Shown here: positions 10,596 to 23,649 of the stretch, piece by piece | How the letters are laid out: every line of letters begins with the position of its first letter | Position numbering within the stretch: the stretch's first letter is position 1 | Source of the DNA: Thamnidium elegans | Lineage: Eukaryota > Mucoromycota > Mucoromycetes > Mucorales > Mucoraceae | Reading direction: 5' to 3' | Assembly: GCA_025201345.1 (NCBI GenBank) | Contig: JAIXMG010000010.1 | Coordinates: 1-64,000, forward strand | Length of the DNA: 64,000 nt | Program-made: the position numbers and the translations under genes | Notes under the pieces: generated by a model | Databases searched by the model: none | The model's input: only the letters and a program-made list of their open reading frames with translations | What the model was told of the DNA's origin: nothing

Positions 10596-11500
10596 ATGAG
10601 AATATTTTATCTTGGATCTATTATCTTGTGTTTTACTTTATTTAATTTTGTCTGCGCCAAAGTATGTGAAGGACTCGAAAGTATTAGGGCTACAGATGAA
10701 TGCTATATGAAAATCGCGTTAAGTTTCGGTTTAACTCATAACCCGAAGGCTCCTTTTGGAACTTTAATCGTTGATCATACCACTAATGAAATATCTTGTT
10801 ATGGTGTTAACTCAAATAAAAAAAACACGTTATTGCATGGTGAAACTGCTGCCTTTTGGAAGTAAGTAAAAGAAATATGTATATAAAGCAAAGCGAGTAA
10901 CTGATTTTTTTTATCTTTAGCTGTACCGAGTTATATCCTTCTCCTACAGACAATGATATGTTCAATCCTGGTTTAAATTGGTCTATTCAAACTCTTTATA
11001 CTACTGGAGAGCCTGTAATTTTTTTTTTTTTTAATATATATGTATGCCAATAGTGCTTTAACTTACCAAAAAAATTAGTGTCCTATGTGCGCTTCTCAAG
11101 CTATTTATCGTGGTGTGCACCGTGTTGTGTGGGGATCTACAGTTGAAGATATTAATTATAGTGGCTGCCCTCAGTTGATGATCAACATGTAAGTGCATAT
11201 TTAATGTATACGTGAAATACAAAAATTTATCTTCTTTTTTTTTTCATATTAAAAAAAAGGGTGGATGTATTAGCTACTTCAAAACTGGGTGGTAATAGAC
11301 CTAACCCCAAGGCCCCTATCCTTGAAGGAGGTATACTGAAAGATGATTGCGATCGTGCTTTCTGGTGTGCCTTCTCTTCATTCCGTGGTAAAAGCTATTA
11401 TGAAGCTATGAAAAAAGAAGGATTGGAGGATTTCGTAAAAGATCGCCATGCTCGCTTCTCATGCGATGCCAAACTTAAAATGTATCATTATGGCCTATAA
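10596..11500 (+). CDS. Secreted CMP/dCMP-type deaminase family protein
   Basis: Four exons (10596-10861, 10921-11014, 11079-11188, 11260-11500) encode 236 residues; all junctions are GT..AG and keep frame. Residues 1-21 form a signal peptide (hydrophobic core, then VCA-K). The zinc-dependent deaminase signature is complete: H81-G-E83 (Zn ligand and proton shuttle) and P-C121-P-M-C124. The family removes the amino group from cytosine, guanine or related bases and nucleosides; the substrate cannot be told from sequence. A secretory leader is unusual for this mostly cytosolic family and suggests scavenging outside the cell or in the secretory pathway. The gene stands alone between gene-poor stretches. 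Confidence 0.85.
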
Positions 11501-14500
11501 AGAGAACGTCATACCACTATAAATTTTTTTTGGTCTTTTATTCATAACTATTATTCCTGTGTCTATTAAAATAATCTTTGATAGATTTTCGTAATTTTTT
11601 ATTATTATTGCCAGCTATATGTTGCAAAATACTTGTTAAATATATATATTGTAAAATATGTGTAAAAAAGCATTTTTTTTTTCGTGCCTGCCATACAAAT
11701 TATTGGTACAGTTCCTATTTTCAAGATGGTTCATATCGAAGTCTTTTCTAAAAGCAATTCGCATACTTTACTAGGGTTCTACTATCAGTCTTTTTATAAG
11801 GAGATAAGATGAGTTTATAAAGAGGAGAAAGAAAAACAGAAAAACAGACAAGGAAAGGATATTGTCAAGAATAATGTATATGAACTAGTTTTAAGCTCTG
11901 GCAGTTACTCTTCTTTGAAGTTTGAAGTGTGTTATACTACTGCGATCAAATAGGAATTGTCACTTTTTACAAACAAAAACGACATAGCATCTTTAAATGA
12001 AGAAACTTGATAATAAAACTTTAACCAGATAACTTTTAATTTTAAATATAAGCTACTCATTATATACAACTCACGAGCGTTAAGTTTTATTTATGTTTTA
12101 ATATTTGGTAAAGCTATTATAGACTCTTTTTTTTACAATCGTACATCTTTCAGGCATACTATTTGTAAATTTTTAACAAATGTAGTGCGTATCTATCGTA
12201 GTTAAATATTGGCGTTTTTAGTGATGGTTTCCAAGATATAAAAGGGGTACGTCTTACAACGTATCTTCCGTAGAATATCTATATCGTCCAGGTCTAATAA
12301 TAGGGCAGCTGTGAATAAGCACGATTAAATCCTGAAAGAGGTTTTCTCGGTTTTTTTATACTTTGTATAAACATACAAGAAATAACCATGAGTAAATGAT
12401 ATGTAAAATACATTTTATGACAAATAATGACAAGAAAAAAACCATTTCTTCCGAGATAGTTCATCAGAAAATGACTAACATTCGCCGATTATGTAAAGAC
12501 CTGTAATACTTCCTTTTTTTTATAAAAAATTCTTATAAATACAAACATAATTTTTTTTTTTTTTTGTAATTAGATATCTACATCACTTACGCTCCTTTCT
12601 ATATTATTAGTCCCTTCCTCTCATTCTTTGCTCAGTCATCTGCAAAGGTACACAGTAATATCTGCTGTAAATTAAAATATTTTATTAATTTTTTTCTACT
12701 TATATACACAAATCAAACTTTAAGACAGACCATTGAATTATTGCTGACTGTTTACAGTTAGACATAATTTTACGCATGTATACTTTTACCACTTACACCG
12801 CTTACACCAGCTACCACTTATGTCACTTATATCACCAACTCTTCCGACCTTGTTATCGCTCGTGTATACCGCAATATGCATCTCCTTCATCGGACGATAA
12901 GCTCAAATTGTTCGTTTCGTTCTTTCATATGCAAACCTTCTACTTTTTTTATTTCTTTTATTTCCTTCATTCTGTCTCTTCATTCTGCCTACCCCTTCGT
13001 TCTGTCTGTCCCTTTAACTATTTTTTATAATCAATTATAAGTTTTCATATTTATTTTCTAAATAACTTTTTACTAATTTTTCCTTTCCTTTACTTTACTT
13101 TATTTTTATTTTTATTTTTATTTTTATTTTTATTTTTATTTTTATTTTTATTTTTATATAAAAGTGTAATAAAAGGTCTCTAAATTCACGCACATGTATT
13201 CTAAACTTTTTAACGTTTTTTTTTTGTTTGTTCTATCTTTCCTATATTCTAGACAAACCATCTTACAAATAAAAATGTACCAATAGCTTGTATAGATGAG
13301 TTAACATACAGAACCATAGATTAATGGATGTTCATTTATGAGAAACGTCACGTTTCTTAATTTTCATAACCCTTATCAATTTTTTTTTTTATAAAAAAAC
13401 AATGATGGGATATGCTTTATGTAAGCAGATTGATAGTCGCTATATCGGAATAGTTTGATGTATTCCGGACTCTCGGTCTTGTAGCTAGTTGGCCAGATCA
13501 ATTTATCAGATTTTTGGCTAATATAATATTGCTGTAGTCATCCAATTACAATCCGATCGTCCAGATGATTTTTTTTTTTTGTATATTAGCGCGTGAGAGT
13601 TTACTATGGTAACGTGTAATCACACATTAACTGCGGTTGGTATTTGTGTGTACAACTACGACGTGACTCATAAATTGTACCCGATAAGCGCTACAAAAAA
13701 GAGTATATTTTTTTTCAGATAAAAACTTTTGGTCTAATTAATAGAAGAAATAAATGAAAAATGCACTAAAGTAAATTATAGAAAAAGAGAAAAAGAGAAA
13801 AAGAGAGATATTAACATAAAACTTATGCGGAAATCAGAACATTATGTCGGTTACACTATTTCTTCTTTTGGTATATCAGCACTGATGTTTGTAATAAAAA
13901 GCACTCATAATAATAGCGGATTTATAAAAACAGACGATCGGGTTGATTAGGGGGGAACATTTAGAACGGGGTAAAACCAGAAAATGACACTTCAAGATAT
14001 TCTATCATTTTTATATATATGCGGTGCATTAGTATGTATTAACCAAGAGTATGAAATGTTTAATAGCCTTTTATATAAGCTATTATTCTACTTTTTTTTT
14101 TATATTCATTTTATAAAACACAAATTTACCCTTGCATAAAAAAAAATTGTCAATATTGAAGGGGAGAATTTTAGTAAACAAAATGATTAAATAGCCCTGA
14201 ATAATGCAAAAATGTAAAACAATATAGAAATGAAAGAAAAATCTGTAGTGTAAATTAAAGCGATCAGCTTAAAACAGAGCAAATAATCGGATCGGCGAAA
14301 CGTTGATCAGCGCTATTTTTTTTAGTTAGAAAACTTCTAAGACATCAAAATACTACATATTACAACTCTAACATAAAAATATCTTGTTTTATTGGCTAGT
14401 TAAAGAGTAGCTTGTGACTGGTGAGTCATTTATCATCTAAGCCATTTCTGACCTGTCAAATCTAAAACAACATGTATTACTAAAAAACGAGTATAAAAAA

Positions 14501-14798
14501 TGACATTAACAAACAAAACAAAAAAAACAAACAAACAAAAAAAATGCCAAACTGTTAATTTATCACAAGGTAATAATAACAAGTTAGAATTTATAGTTTA
14601 TACTTGGTTGTTTACCCACTATCAAATTAGACAATCTCTGGCTGACTTGATAAAAAAAAAAATTAAGAATCCGATATAATGTTTATCAAAAAACATATAT
14701 AAAAAAAGGTTTTTTCCTTTTAAAAAATCATTGAACTAAAAAGGCTTCTCTTTTTCTAGTTCTAATTTAGAACCCTTTTTTTTTTCTTTCTGTTAATT
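11501..14798. other. Gene-poor 3.3-kb region
   Basis: No ORF with convincing coding or splice structure. Contains poly-T and poly-A runs and a hexanucleotide (TTTTTA) array at 13099-13157. Nothing else recognised. Confidence 0.5.
13099..13157. repeat. (TTTTTA)n microsatellite
   Basis: About nine tandem copies of a T5A unit. Confidence 0.9.
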
Positions 14799-16739
14799 AT
14801 GTTGAGTCTAAATGGATTAAATCGAAAAGCATATGATATTTCCAATGTAACAAACAAATTTTTTGGACAAGAAGTACCAGATTATATTAAGAATTTACCT
14901 AGTATTAAGAAAGATATAAAACGGTGGGCATGTAATATTTTATATTTCGGTGTTGGATTTGTATTTAATTGGGCTGTAGAAGTAGTACTTGGAAAAATGC
15001 CAAACATGCATAAATTTCCTTCCAATGTGGCTGGAATGATTGTATTATTTTTCTTGTTGATGTGTTCTCATACAGTCTTCGAAAAACCAACTGACAAGTT
15101 TGTAAAGTTTATCGATCCCTATTCTTCTTTTGCATTAAAAAGTATGAACATTATGTTTGTACCTGCTGTCGTACAAATTGTAAACAATCCACCAACAACT
15201 GGTGCTGAAGTTGGTAGAATGATTTGTATTTTTGGTACGTATAAATATATTCTGTATTTTTAAAAATCTAAACTTACTAATAACCCCACCCCCTTAAAAA
15301 AAAAAAGTCGTAGGATACTTTATCGGATTTATGTTGAGTACTTTTTTAGTACGTTTATTCCGTATGTTAATTTTCTGGTCTGTTAATTCACACAAGATTA
15401 CAGAAAGCCCAGCAATGAACGAAAAAACCAGGATGTATAGAAACACAACAATGGACGAAGAAGCAGTAGATATAAGAGGTACAATTCAACTAAATCCAGT
15501 TTCATCTGTGGTAACTATACCAACTGTCATCCACCGATTATCCGACGACAATGCGCCGTCCTGCTCCAGCACTTTAACAGGAATTTCTGCACCAGGAAGA
15601 ACCCCAAACACTGTTAACAACACATGTAGATGTTGTACCGGTAACAGTAACACATTATACGAACCATATCAACGAAAGCACGGTCCTTTACATGCATTTG
15701 CAATTTGGTGTATGCAGCAATCCAGTTTTGACGACCTTACTTTTTTCCTTATATTTTGTATCTGTGCCTTTGTATTTTTACCGCTACCGGAAGACAACGC
15801 AGCCATGCCGTTCTTTAGGTTGTTTTTATACTTTACAATGACTATCTTGGTTTTCTCGGCTGCATGTAAGCTGCCTGCCAAAATGAGGCTTTTGTTTCAT
15901 CCTATTATTGTGACATCAGCCGGTGTAATGGCCGGTATTGCGTACTTTGAACGTGTTAAGGGATTTGACATCAAGCACGGTGTGGACCTGTTCAAGAATG
16001 GTGTCACTTTTATTTCGCTGGTAGAAAAGACCAATGTGGGTTGGCCTGGTGCTGGTGATATATTAGCCGCTACAATGGACGTAGCTATTATCTCCATGGC
16101 TTTTAACGTCTATAAGAATAGACCAGATTCGATCCGTCATGTAAAGTATATATATATATATATATATATATTTTATTTTATTTTTTGCAAACAAAAGAGT
16201 ATAATCATTACTAATCATTTTTTATAATAGTGGATACTTATATTTTGTTCTGTGATTCCAATGGCATTTTTAGTCATGTTTGTTACACCATTATTTGCTT
16301 ACAGTATTGGATGTAGTTCTGCAGATAGCATTGTTTGGAGTTCAAGATCTGTCACTACTGCTATTGGTATTGTTATTGGTGACGTATTGGGAGCAAACCA
16401 AAGTGTAGTCACTTGCATTATTGTCTTTACCGGTGTAATGGGCCCTCTTTGCGGACCAATGCTTTATAAAATTGCTCGTGTTAAAGATGGTAACTTTAAA
16501 AAATCTATTATTAATCAAGAAAAACTCTAATTTTTTTTTTAAAAATAGATGATTATATGACTATTGGTATTACAATGGGTAGTAGTTCTCATGGTGTCGG
16601 TACAGCATATTTGATTAGTAAAAACACTAGAGCCAGTGGCATGTCATCTTTAGCGTTTGCTATCTTTGGTACAACAGGTGTTATCATTGTTTCTATTCCT
16701 ATTCTTGCGGATACAATTAGACATCTTTCTGGTTATTGA
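14799..16739 (+). CDS. LrgA/LrgB (CidA/CidB)-type membrane protein
   Basis: Four exons (14799-15234, 15314-16140, 16231-16489, 16549-16739) give 570 residues. The N-terminal third resembles LrgA/CidA: hydrophobic segments with KFPSNVAGMIVLF. A cytosolic Ser/Thr-rich linker follows (about residues 175-260), then an LrgB/CidB-like half with many helices and the signature TIGITMGSSSHGVGTA near the C-terminus. Bacterial LrgAB proteins act as holin-like or metabolite carriers; the fused plant relative PLGG1 moves glycolate/glycerate across the chloroplast envelope. The fusion therefore suggests an organic-acid transporter here. Substrate and membrane are inference. No targeting peptide is obvious. 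Confidence 0.85.
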
Positions 16740-16963
16740 TACCCCCTTACATTCATATACATAACTCTTTTATATACATAACTCTTTTATATACATATAT
16801 ATATATATGCATCCCCCACATCCATTATTCATATTTGAACATACCAATTCCTTAAAAAAAATTTCTCCTCCTCTCCTACATATTATAATATACATTTTTA
16901 TGAATCATGCAATAAGACTCCTTTTATTTATCGTTTTAAGCACGCTACGTCAAAAAGATTAGA

Positions 16964-19817
16964 TTATTGGAAGAGCCAACCACCTACTACATTTCGAACG
17001 ATATCTCTCTTTCGTTTATTGTCGCCTCCTCTACTATCTACTTGTTCTCCACCAGTTAATAAATCACCTAAACTCCATTGCTTAGTAGCATTTTGTAGTA
17101 ATCCTTGCCACCCCTTATTTTGACTGTGTTGACCATCCAGCTGATCCGCATCCAACTGAGCAAACCCAATTTGATCCGGTTTACCTTTATCTAATTGTCG
17201 CCACACAACCAATACATCGCGAATGTTTTCTACGGGACTTAAATTCATAGCCATTGAAAGCACATCCAATCGTCTATTGATGTCCTCAAACGCATCCGTC
17301 TTACCTAACCCAAGACATATCTGCCAAGCAGCTTGATCGATCTCATCACTATAACTTTTTGACTTTCCAGCAGTCTTGTTTTGTGCAGCTTCTACAGTCA
17401 ATTGACAAAGTTTATAAGATTCGATATAGTCTTCTTCTACCAGTGCTGCGTTGGCTAGCATGGCTAAAGCCTTTACTTTTGCTAAAGTGTCATCATCGTA
17501 CCCCAATTTACGCACCAACTCCAACGCCTGTTGGTGACGACGGTACATGTCTCTTTTTGCAAAAATCAATTTGGATATCAAGTCTAATCTGTTCTTGGAT
17601 TGTCTGATTTGAATGGGCATCATGGTCATACCAGGACGGTCTTGGATCTTGTATTCTGAAATTAATGTATGTGTTGCTTCAATTAAATCCATTTCTCTTT
17701 TAATGTCGGTTGTGGGTGGTAGGATCTTGAGACAGTCCCATGCTTGTTTCATGCTGCCGGAGTTCATGTTCCCTGAGGTTGCATTATCGTAAAATTCCCG
17801 TTCCGCGTCAATAACCAAGTGCTCTGCTTTTGTAATATCCATAATCTTTTGAGACCCTAAAATTAAGTCTCTAGCCAATTTAAAGCCTTAAAAAAGAAAA
17901 GTATCGTCAATATATATATGTATATGTATATATTTGGTGTCAGACTTCAAAAAAAAAAAAAAAAAAAAAAAACTTACGTCCGCATCGTAATAAAGAACTA
18001 AAGAAAATCTCGAGAATTTCAGTAGGATCTAATTTACCAAAGATACCTCGACCTTCATCACATAATCGAATCATATCATCCAACAACTCGCGCCAATCAT
18101 CATCACGATCAAAGTGAGCTCCACCCGACTCTACTCCACCTGCTGCTTGCGACGACATGCGAATACATAACTGACGTTGAGCTTCAGCAGGCTGATCATG
18201 CAAGTACCAGCGTAAAGGCACATTGGCGTGATACCTAGCCAAGACTTCCGCAGACCCTAAATGATTCTGAAGCGTGTCCATCATCTGCGTCAGCCCATAC
18301 GCACCTACATTCTGCAGCTCTAAAAACAATCCCAACGGTGTATCTGCCAACGCAATCATATCCGCCATGTCTACTGGCTCGCCCTTATTTTCAATAATAT
18401 CTGCAAAGATCGGCAAACACTCGAACAAACGTACTAAATACTCCATGGATCCGTCACTGGAATACACAAGCGCTAATACCAATCTTGATAAATCCAAATC
18501 GTCTTTAATAATACGGTCCTCTGCAGGTATAGAGGGTTTGGACATTTCAAAAATGGTACAGCACCAGTCTAAATGATGGTCGACAACAGCTGTATCAAGT
18601 AACCAACGGTACAATAGCAAATTCTTTTTCTCTTCTTTTCCGTCTTTGTGGGTTCTCTTTTTTGACGATACTTCTATCCAGGGTAATGCTAATCGCAGCA
18701 TATCGTCCACAATACAAGCTGCGTTGGTGTTGCTTAATAAGCCTTCTAAAATCTCATAACTTGACATGCTTTGAAATTTTTCTAAATCTACGAAGCTACT
18801 ACTATCGTCTTGTGCAGTGGACTGTCTTGATCCGTACACGTATTTGCAAAGCCATTCGTATTCGGTAATATTGGATTCAATGTTAGAAACACCCATAACT
18901 TTCGCATACCTGCTGATTTCTAACGCAGTACTACTAAGACCTATCTTATCTGCTGCATGTGCACGATTCATATACCAATCTGCAATCACTTTAGACGAAG
19001 TAGGATATTCGGTCGTCTGAATACTCTTTTCTAACCTATCTAAATAATCCAATTCTTCAGGTACTTGTAATTGAATGAGTTCTTGGATCCATTTTTCCTC
19101 TACTCTGTCTTTTTGTTTACGCCATGGTTCCTCTAACCAACTGTCTTCATGGTCGTGTGTAACATGAGGTAGATCAAAGCTACTTGGGTCTGTTGTCTCT
19201 GGAATCTGTGAAAGGATAAATAATCGTTGAGGTAAAACATGTTGACCGTGATGCATAAAGATGGCGTCTAAAGCAACATGGTTTTCAGAACGTGCAAATT
19301 CAATAGCTTGCGCAATTAAATTGACTTCACGGAACTGACTGAAACCATTGGCAAATGATACATCACCTGTCTGCTGTTGCAAATTAGCCGAAATACTTGA
19401 CCAAATCTTGTTTAGGGTTTGTAAACGATCACTGTACTGTAAAAGAAAAAGTCGGCTTCTTAATAAAGTCTTTTGGGTTGTTGTAAATGAAGTGGTGTTG
19501 GGCTCAATGTCTTGTAAGATGGGATCAGTCAGAGTTTTTACACGTGTTAAACCGATGTCAAGTATTTGGTTCTGTAAGTGATAGTCGTTGACACAAGTGT
19601 CAAGACAAGTACCGATAACCCAGGCATCGTCTTTGACAAGTTTTATCAAATCGACGTCTTTTTGGTCAAGCAATGGTCCACGTTCTCGCTTTCGTTTGGT
19701 CCATTGGGTTTTATACACTAAATCTTTGTCCAAGTTTAAATCAGTGGCAAGGTCAAGAGCTGCTTGATAATTCCCTTGGTTTAGATGTAAAAGGAAATCT
19801 CGTGTTGTGGGTTCCAT
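16964..19817 (-). CDS. SEC39: Sec39-domain protein (Dsl1/NRZ tether subunit, NBAS-like)
   Basis: Two exons, 17978-19817 and 16964-17886; the 91-nt intron has donor GTAAGT and a long T-run. Product 920 residues, almost entirely alpha-helical. The N-terminus (about residues 15-40, ALDLATDLNLDKDLVYKTQW) matches the Sec39 family opening. Sec39/NBAS subunits form the rod of the Dsl1 complex that tethers COPI vesicles at the ER and works with the ER SNAREs. The length suits fungal Sec39-domain proteins and is far shorter than animal NBAS. The gene is divergent from the HMG-box gene. The symbol follows the yeast name; orthology is inferred. Confidence 0.82.
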
Positions 19818-20386
19818 AGTTATGTTTTAGGGATAAACAAAAGAAGAGAAGAAAAAAAAACCCCAATGATTGGGTTCTAAAAAAAAAAAGCACTGAGAGC
19901 CACGTTTTTTTAGTTTTTTTCTTAGATGCATAAACTTGTTTTTCGATTATATAATAGACAAAGAAATATACGCAAATAAAAGGGATTATATATAAAGGAG
20001 AGCATCCCATGTTCATCTTTTTTTGTTACTTTGTATGCATCGTATTACAAATAAATATAAAAGAAGGGAGACTTTTCTTATTCGTAAAATGTATTTTTTT
20101 TTCTCTACAATCAATAGCAAAAATGAAGATGTTTTGATTTACAAAAACAGTGTAAAATATGCACAATCAAGACTATTACTGTCTTTTATTATAACAGAAA
20201 AATAAAAAATAACCAAGGTGATTGGATTATATGACAAGTGTATGCATTAAGAACCAGTACAAAGAATTTAATATTTTGGCTGTATAAAAATGCAAAAAAA
20301 AAAAAGGTGCTTTTTTCTTTTCTCTTTTTACTTCTTCAATACCTCCTTTTGTATCTCTCTTCTTTTTTTTTTACTACTTTTTTAAA
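19818..20386. other. Divergent intergenic region
   Basis: Shared upstream region of SEC39 (minus) and the HMG-box gene (plus). Mostly poly-A and poly-T with pyrimidine tracts just before the HMG-box ATG. No specific site recognised. Confidence 0.4.
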
Positions 20387-21216
20387 ATGGACATTGCTTC
20401 AATTATTACCGATACTACCGCCAAAAGAGTACCTCGACCATTAAATTGTTTCATGACGTATCGATTAGAAAAGCAACGAGATATTTTACAACAATGTCCT
20501 GGTACAAATCATCGTGATATATCTAAAATAACTGCTAAATGGTGGAAGGAAATGTCAGCTGTCGAAAAAGAACCCTATCGTATTAAAGCTTATAACGCTA
20601 AATTTGAACACGAGCAAAAGTAACTTTTATTATTAACTATTCTAAAATTACTATAGCTAAGAGTTTACTTTATAGGTACCCTAATTATAAATTCAATCCA
20701 AAAAAGAAGGAAAAAAAAACAAGGGCTTACAAGAAACGTTCGGATGATACATACTCTTTACAAGATATCGAGCAAAAACAAAAATTATATACATTGTATA
20801 ATCAAGGTCATATTAAATCACAACCTATTACTACTATTACTGAAGTCAACGAGCCCACAGTCAAAGAAGATATCTGCTGTGCCACTTGTTATTCCTCTTC
20901 CAGAACTTGTTTCTCTAAATCAAATTTTACCAATAAACGTAATTCAACCGAATCGTCTACTTCTACTACTTCTACTACCACCAGTTATACAACATATTAC
21001 GATTACACCGCTACTACAGGTTCATATCGTACCTCCCGATGCTACGGCCCCTGTGAAAACCAACCGTATTCTCCATTTCGAGTGCCTGCTATTCAACCCG
21101 CTGGAGATTATTATTTGGTACCTACTAGCTCTACTACTATGGGTGTTCCTTTTCCTTCTTTGATTCGTGCTAGTTACTCTCCTCCCATTTCCCCTACTTT
21201 CTATTATAACCACTAA
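20387..21216 (+). CDS. MATA_HMG-type HMG-box transcription factor
   Basis: Two exons (20387-20619, 20676-21216), 257 residues. The HMG box spans about residues 13-82: VPRPLNCFMTYRLEKQ opens it, then KITAKWWKEM and EKEPYRIKA follow, with the intron in the last helix. A basic patch (NPKKKEKKTRAYKKR) follows and may be the nuclear signal. The rest is Ser/Thr/Tyr- and Pro-rich. MATA_HMG proteins bind and bend DNA in the minor groove and include fungal mating-type and developmental regulators. The flanking genes (Sec39, SLU7) are not the triose-phosphate transporter and RNA helicase that border the Mucorales sex locus, so this is probably an autosomal paralogue. Confidence 0.88.
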
Positions 21217-21626
21217 AAGTCATCTCTCTCTTTTTTTTTTAAAAAAAATAATCTAGTATTGTATTTCATACTAGAAAGTAATAAAGATGTAATTTTAGAT
21301 CGGTATGCCTAGCGTATTACATATAGCCTTTTGCTTATACCTATATTTGAAAATGATACGCATCCTAAAGAAACAGTAATGTATGTTACTTTTTTCTTTT
21401 TTTTTAGCTGTCATTATGAAGCATGTACGCCATTGCATGATATATTAAAAAGGGCACTTCCGTACAAGATCTTATTGGAAACCAACAGTAAGGTAACTCC
21501 AGATTTACAAAAAAAAAAAAAAAAATGCATGATGGAAAAGGGGAAACAGTCACTTTTTTTTTTTTCTTTTTTTGTTTACTCTTTCTCTATTTTTTTGTTA
21601 TTTCTTTTTCAGTTAAAAACCAAAAA
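21217..21626. other. Intergenic region before SLU7
   Basis: No gene. Contains poly-T and pyrimidine-rich DNA just before the SLU7 start. The open frame at 21331-21678 has no homology and is mostly homopolymer translation. Confidence 0.4.
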
Positions 21627-22432
21627 ATGCAACAAAGTCGGCTTACCAAAGAAGAATACCGTCAAGCAAAAGATTTAGATGCAGCACGTAAAGCAGGTAC
21701 AGCACCTGCTGAAGTAGATGACGAAGGAAATGAAATCAATCCCCATACACCTCAATTTATGTTGAAGGCACCTTGGTATGTTGATAACGGTAAAGTATCG
21801 TTAAAGCATCAAAAGGCACCAGAGAAACGTCACGGCCCTAAGTTTACTGCTGACGATAATTATTGGTATGCCAGAGGAAAGAGAGCCGTAAGTAAAAAAA
21901 AAAAAAAAAAAAAAATCCTCACGCCGCAGAAAACAAAAAGTTCTTATATCGTATATATAGGGTCCAGCTGCGACAAAGTATCGTAAAGGTGCTTGTGAGA
22001 ACTGTGGTGCCCTGACCCACAAGACGAGAGATTGTGTTGAACGTCCTCGTAAGAAGGGAGCTAAATGGACAGGAGAGAATATTAAGGCTGATGAGATTGT
22101 ACAAGAGGTAGATTTAGATTGGGATGAAAAACGTGATCGATGGAACGGTTACGATCCTAAAGAACATGATAAAGTAATTGAAGAATATAACAAGATTGAA
22201 GAAGCAAGGAGAAAGGCTAAAGCATCCGAATTGGATAAACAAGGCCCAACAACTACTTCTGAAGCTAAAAAGATTGCTGGGTTGTCTGATGATGAAGATG
22301 AAGATGACGATGATAAATATGCTGATGCTGCAGATATGCCTGGACAACATGTCAACCAAAAAACCAGAACCACTATCCGTAACTTGAGGTAGAGAATAGT
22401 ATTTTAGTGTTATTATTATTATTACTAAACCA

Positions 22433-22463
<31 letters not shown>

Positions 22464-23134
22464 TCGTGAAGATACAGCAAAGTATTTATTGAATCTTGAT
22501 ACTGATTCTGCATTCTACGATCCTAAGACACGTTCTATGCGTGATAACCCATTAGAGAACCAAGCACCAGACGGAGGAGACTTTGCAGGAGACAACTTTG
22601 TGCGATACACAGGTGACGCACCTCAAATGGCCAAAGTACAAATGTTTGCTTGGCAAGCGTCGGAAAGAGGAAATGAAGTCCATTTACAAGCTAACCCTAC
22701 ACAAGTTGCAATTCTTCATAAAGAGTATGAATCAAAGAAGGATCAAGTACGTGATACAACACAAAAGAGTATTTTAGAGAAATATGGTGGAGAAGAGTAC
22801 TTGGAAGCACCGCCTAAAGAATTGTTATTGGCACAAAGTGAAAATTATGTCGAATATTCTAGAACTGGTAGAGTGATTAAAGGTCAAGAAAGAGCTAAAG
22901 CAAGATCTAAATATGAGGAAGATGGTAAGACAGAAGAAGAGAAATTTCTAAACTATAAAAAAAGACTAACTTTATTTTATAATAGTATTTGTTAATAATC
23001 ATACCACTGTTTGGGGCTCATATTGGTCTGAAGGTAAATGGGGTTATAAATGTTGTCGTTCCAATATAAAGAACAGTTATTGTACTGGTCAAGCTGGTAT
23101 TGCTGCACAACAGGCTTCAGTATTGATTAAATAA
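21627..23134 (+). CDS. SLU7: Pre-mRNA splicing factor SLU7
   Basis: Four exons (21627-21887, 21961-22388, 22461-22924, 22986-23134), 433 residues. The opening ([20 protein letters not shown]) and [14 protein letters not shown] are diagnostic of Slu7. A CCHC zinc knuckle lies at residues 99-112 ([14 protein letters not shown]). The C-terminal [10 protein letters not shown]...[13 protein letters not shown] is conserved to the end. Slu7 joins the spliceosome for the second step and helps choose the 3' splice site. A CAG at 21612 upstream of the ATG may be the acceptor of a 5' UTR intron. A stopless continuation after exon 3 is ruled out by the conserved C-terminus in exon 4. Confidence 0.93.
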
Positions 23135-23280
23135 ATTTCCATAAAAGGACATGCAATAATTTTTTTTTTTTTGTGTGTGTATAAATATGGGGTTCCCACT
23201 CAGTTTTTCTTTTTTTCTTCTTTCTTTTTCTTTTCTTTTTTTTTATTTTTATTTTTATTTTTATTTTTATATATAAAAGA

Positions 23281-23618
23281 ATGGAAGAAACAAATGATTA
23301 TTGGAAGTTAATGGATTATCCACCTGTATTTACTAGTATTGATTGGAATGATTCACAAGATATAAATCAGCCTCAGTTTATACCCATGGAGTACGACCAA
23401 CAAAAAGGTTATCATCATCAGCCGTTTTCAAGAAGACGTAGTTCTTCTGTTGATTTACCTGTGAATCCAGTTTACTTTAATACAAATAAACATATTATCA
23501 ATGAACCTACTATACAAGAAGAAGAATATTTACCTAGACGAAATAGAATTGGGTCTTCTGCTGTAAAGTTTTATTTATTTTTATTTATTTTTTATTGTAT
23601 TATACATTTTATTCATCT

Positions 23619-23649
<31 letters not shown>

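Noticed and set aside
12776..13030. 84-residue Tyr/Ser-rich ORF
   Set aside because: Pyrimidine-rich translation with no domain, no codon bias and no partner exons.
15669..16097. Minus-strand ORFs within the LrgA/LrgB gene
   Set aside because: Antisense to clearly coding exons with in-frame splice structure on the plus strand.
20387..21216. HMG-box gene as the Mucorales sex locus
   Set aside because: The flanking genes are Sec39 and SLU7, not the triose-phosphate transporter and RNA helicase of the sex locus.
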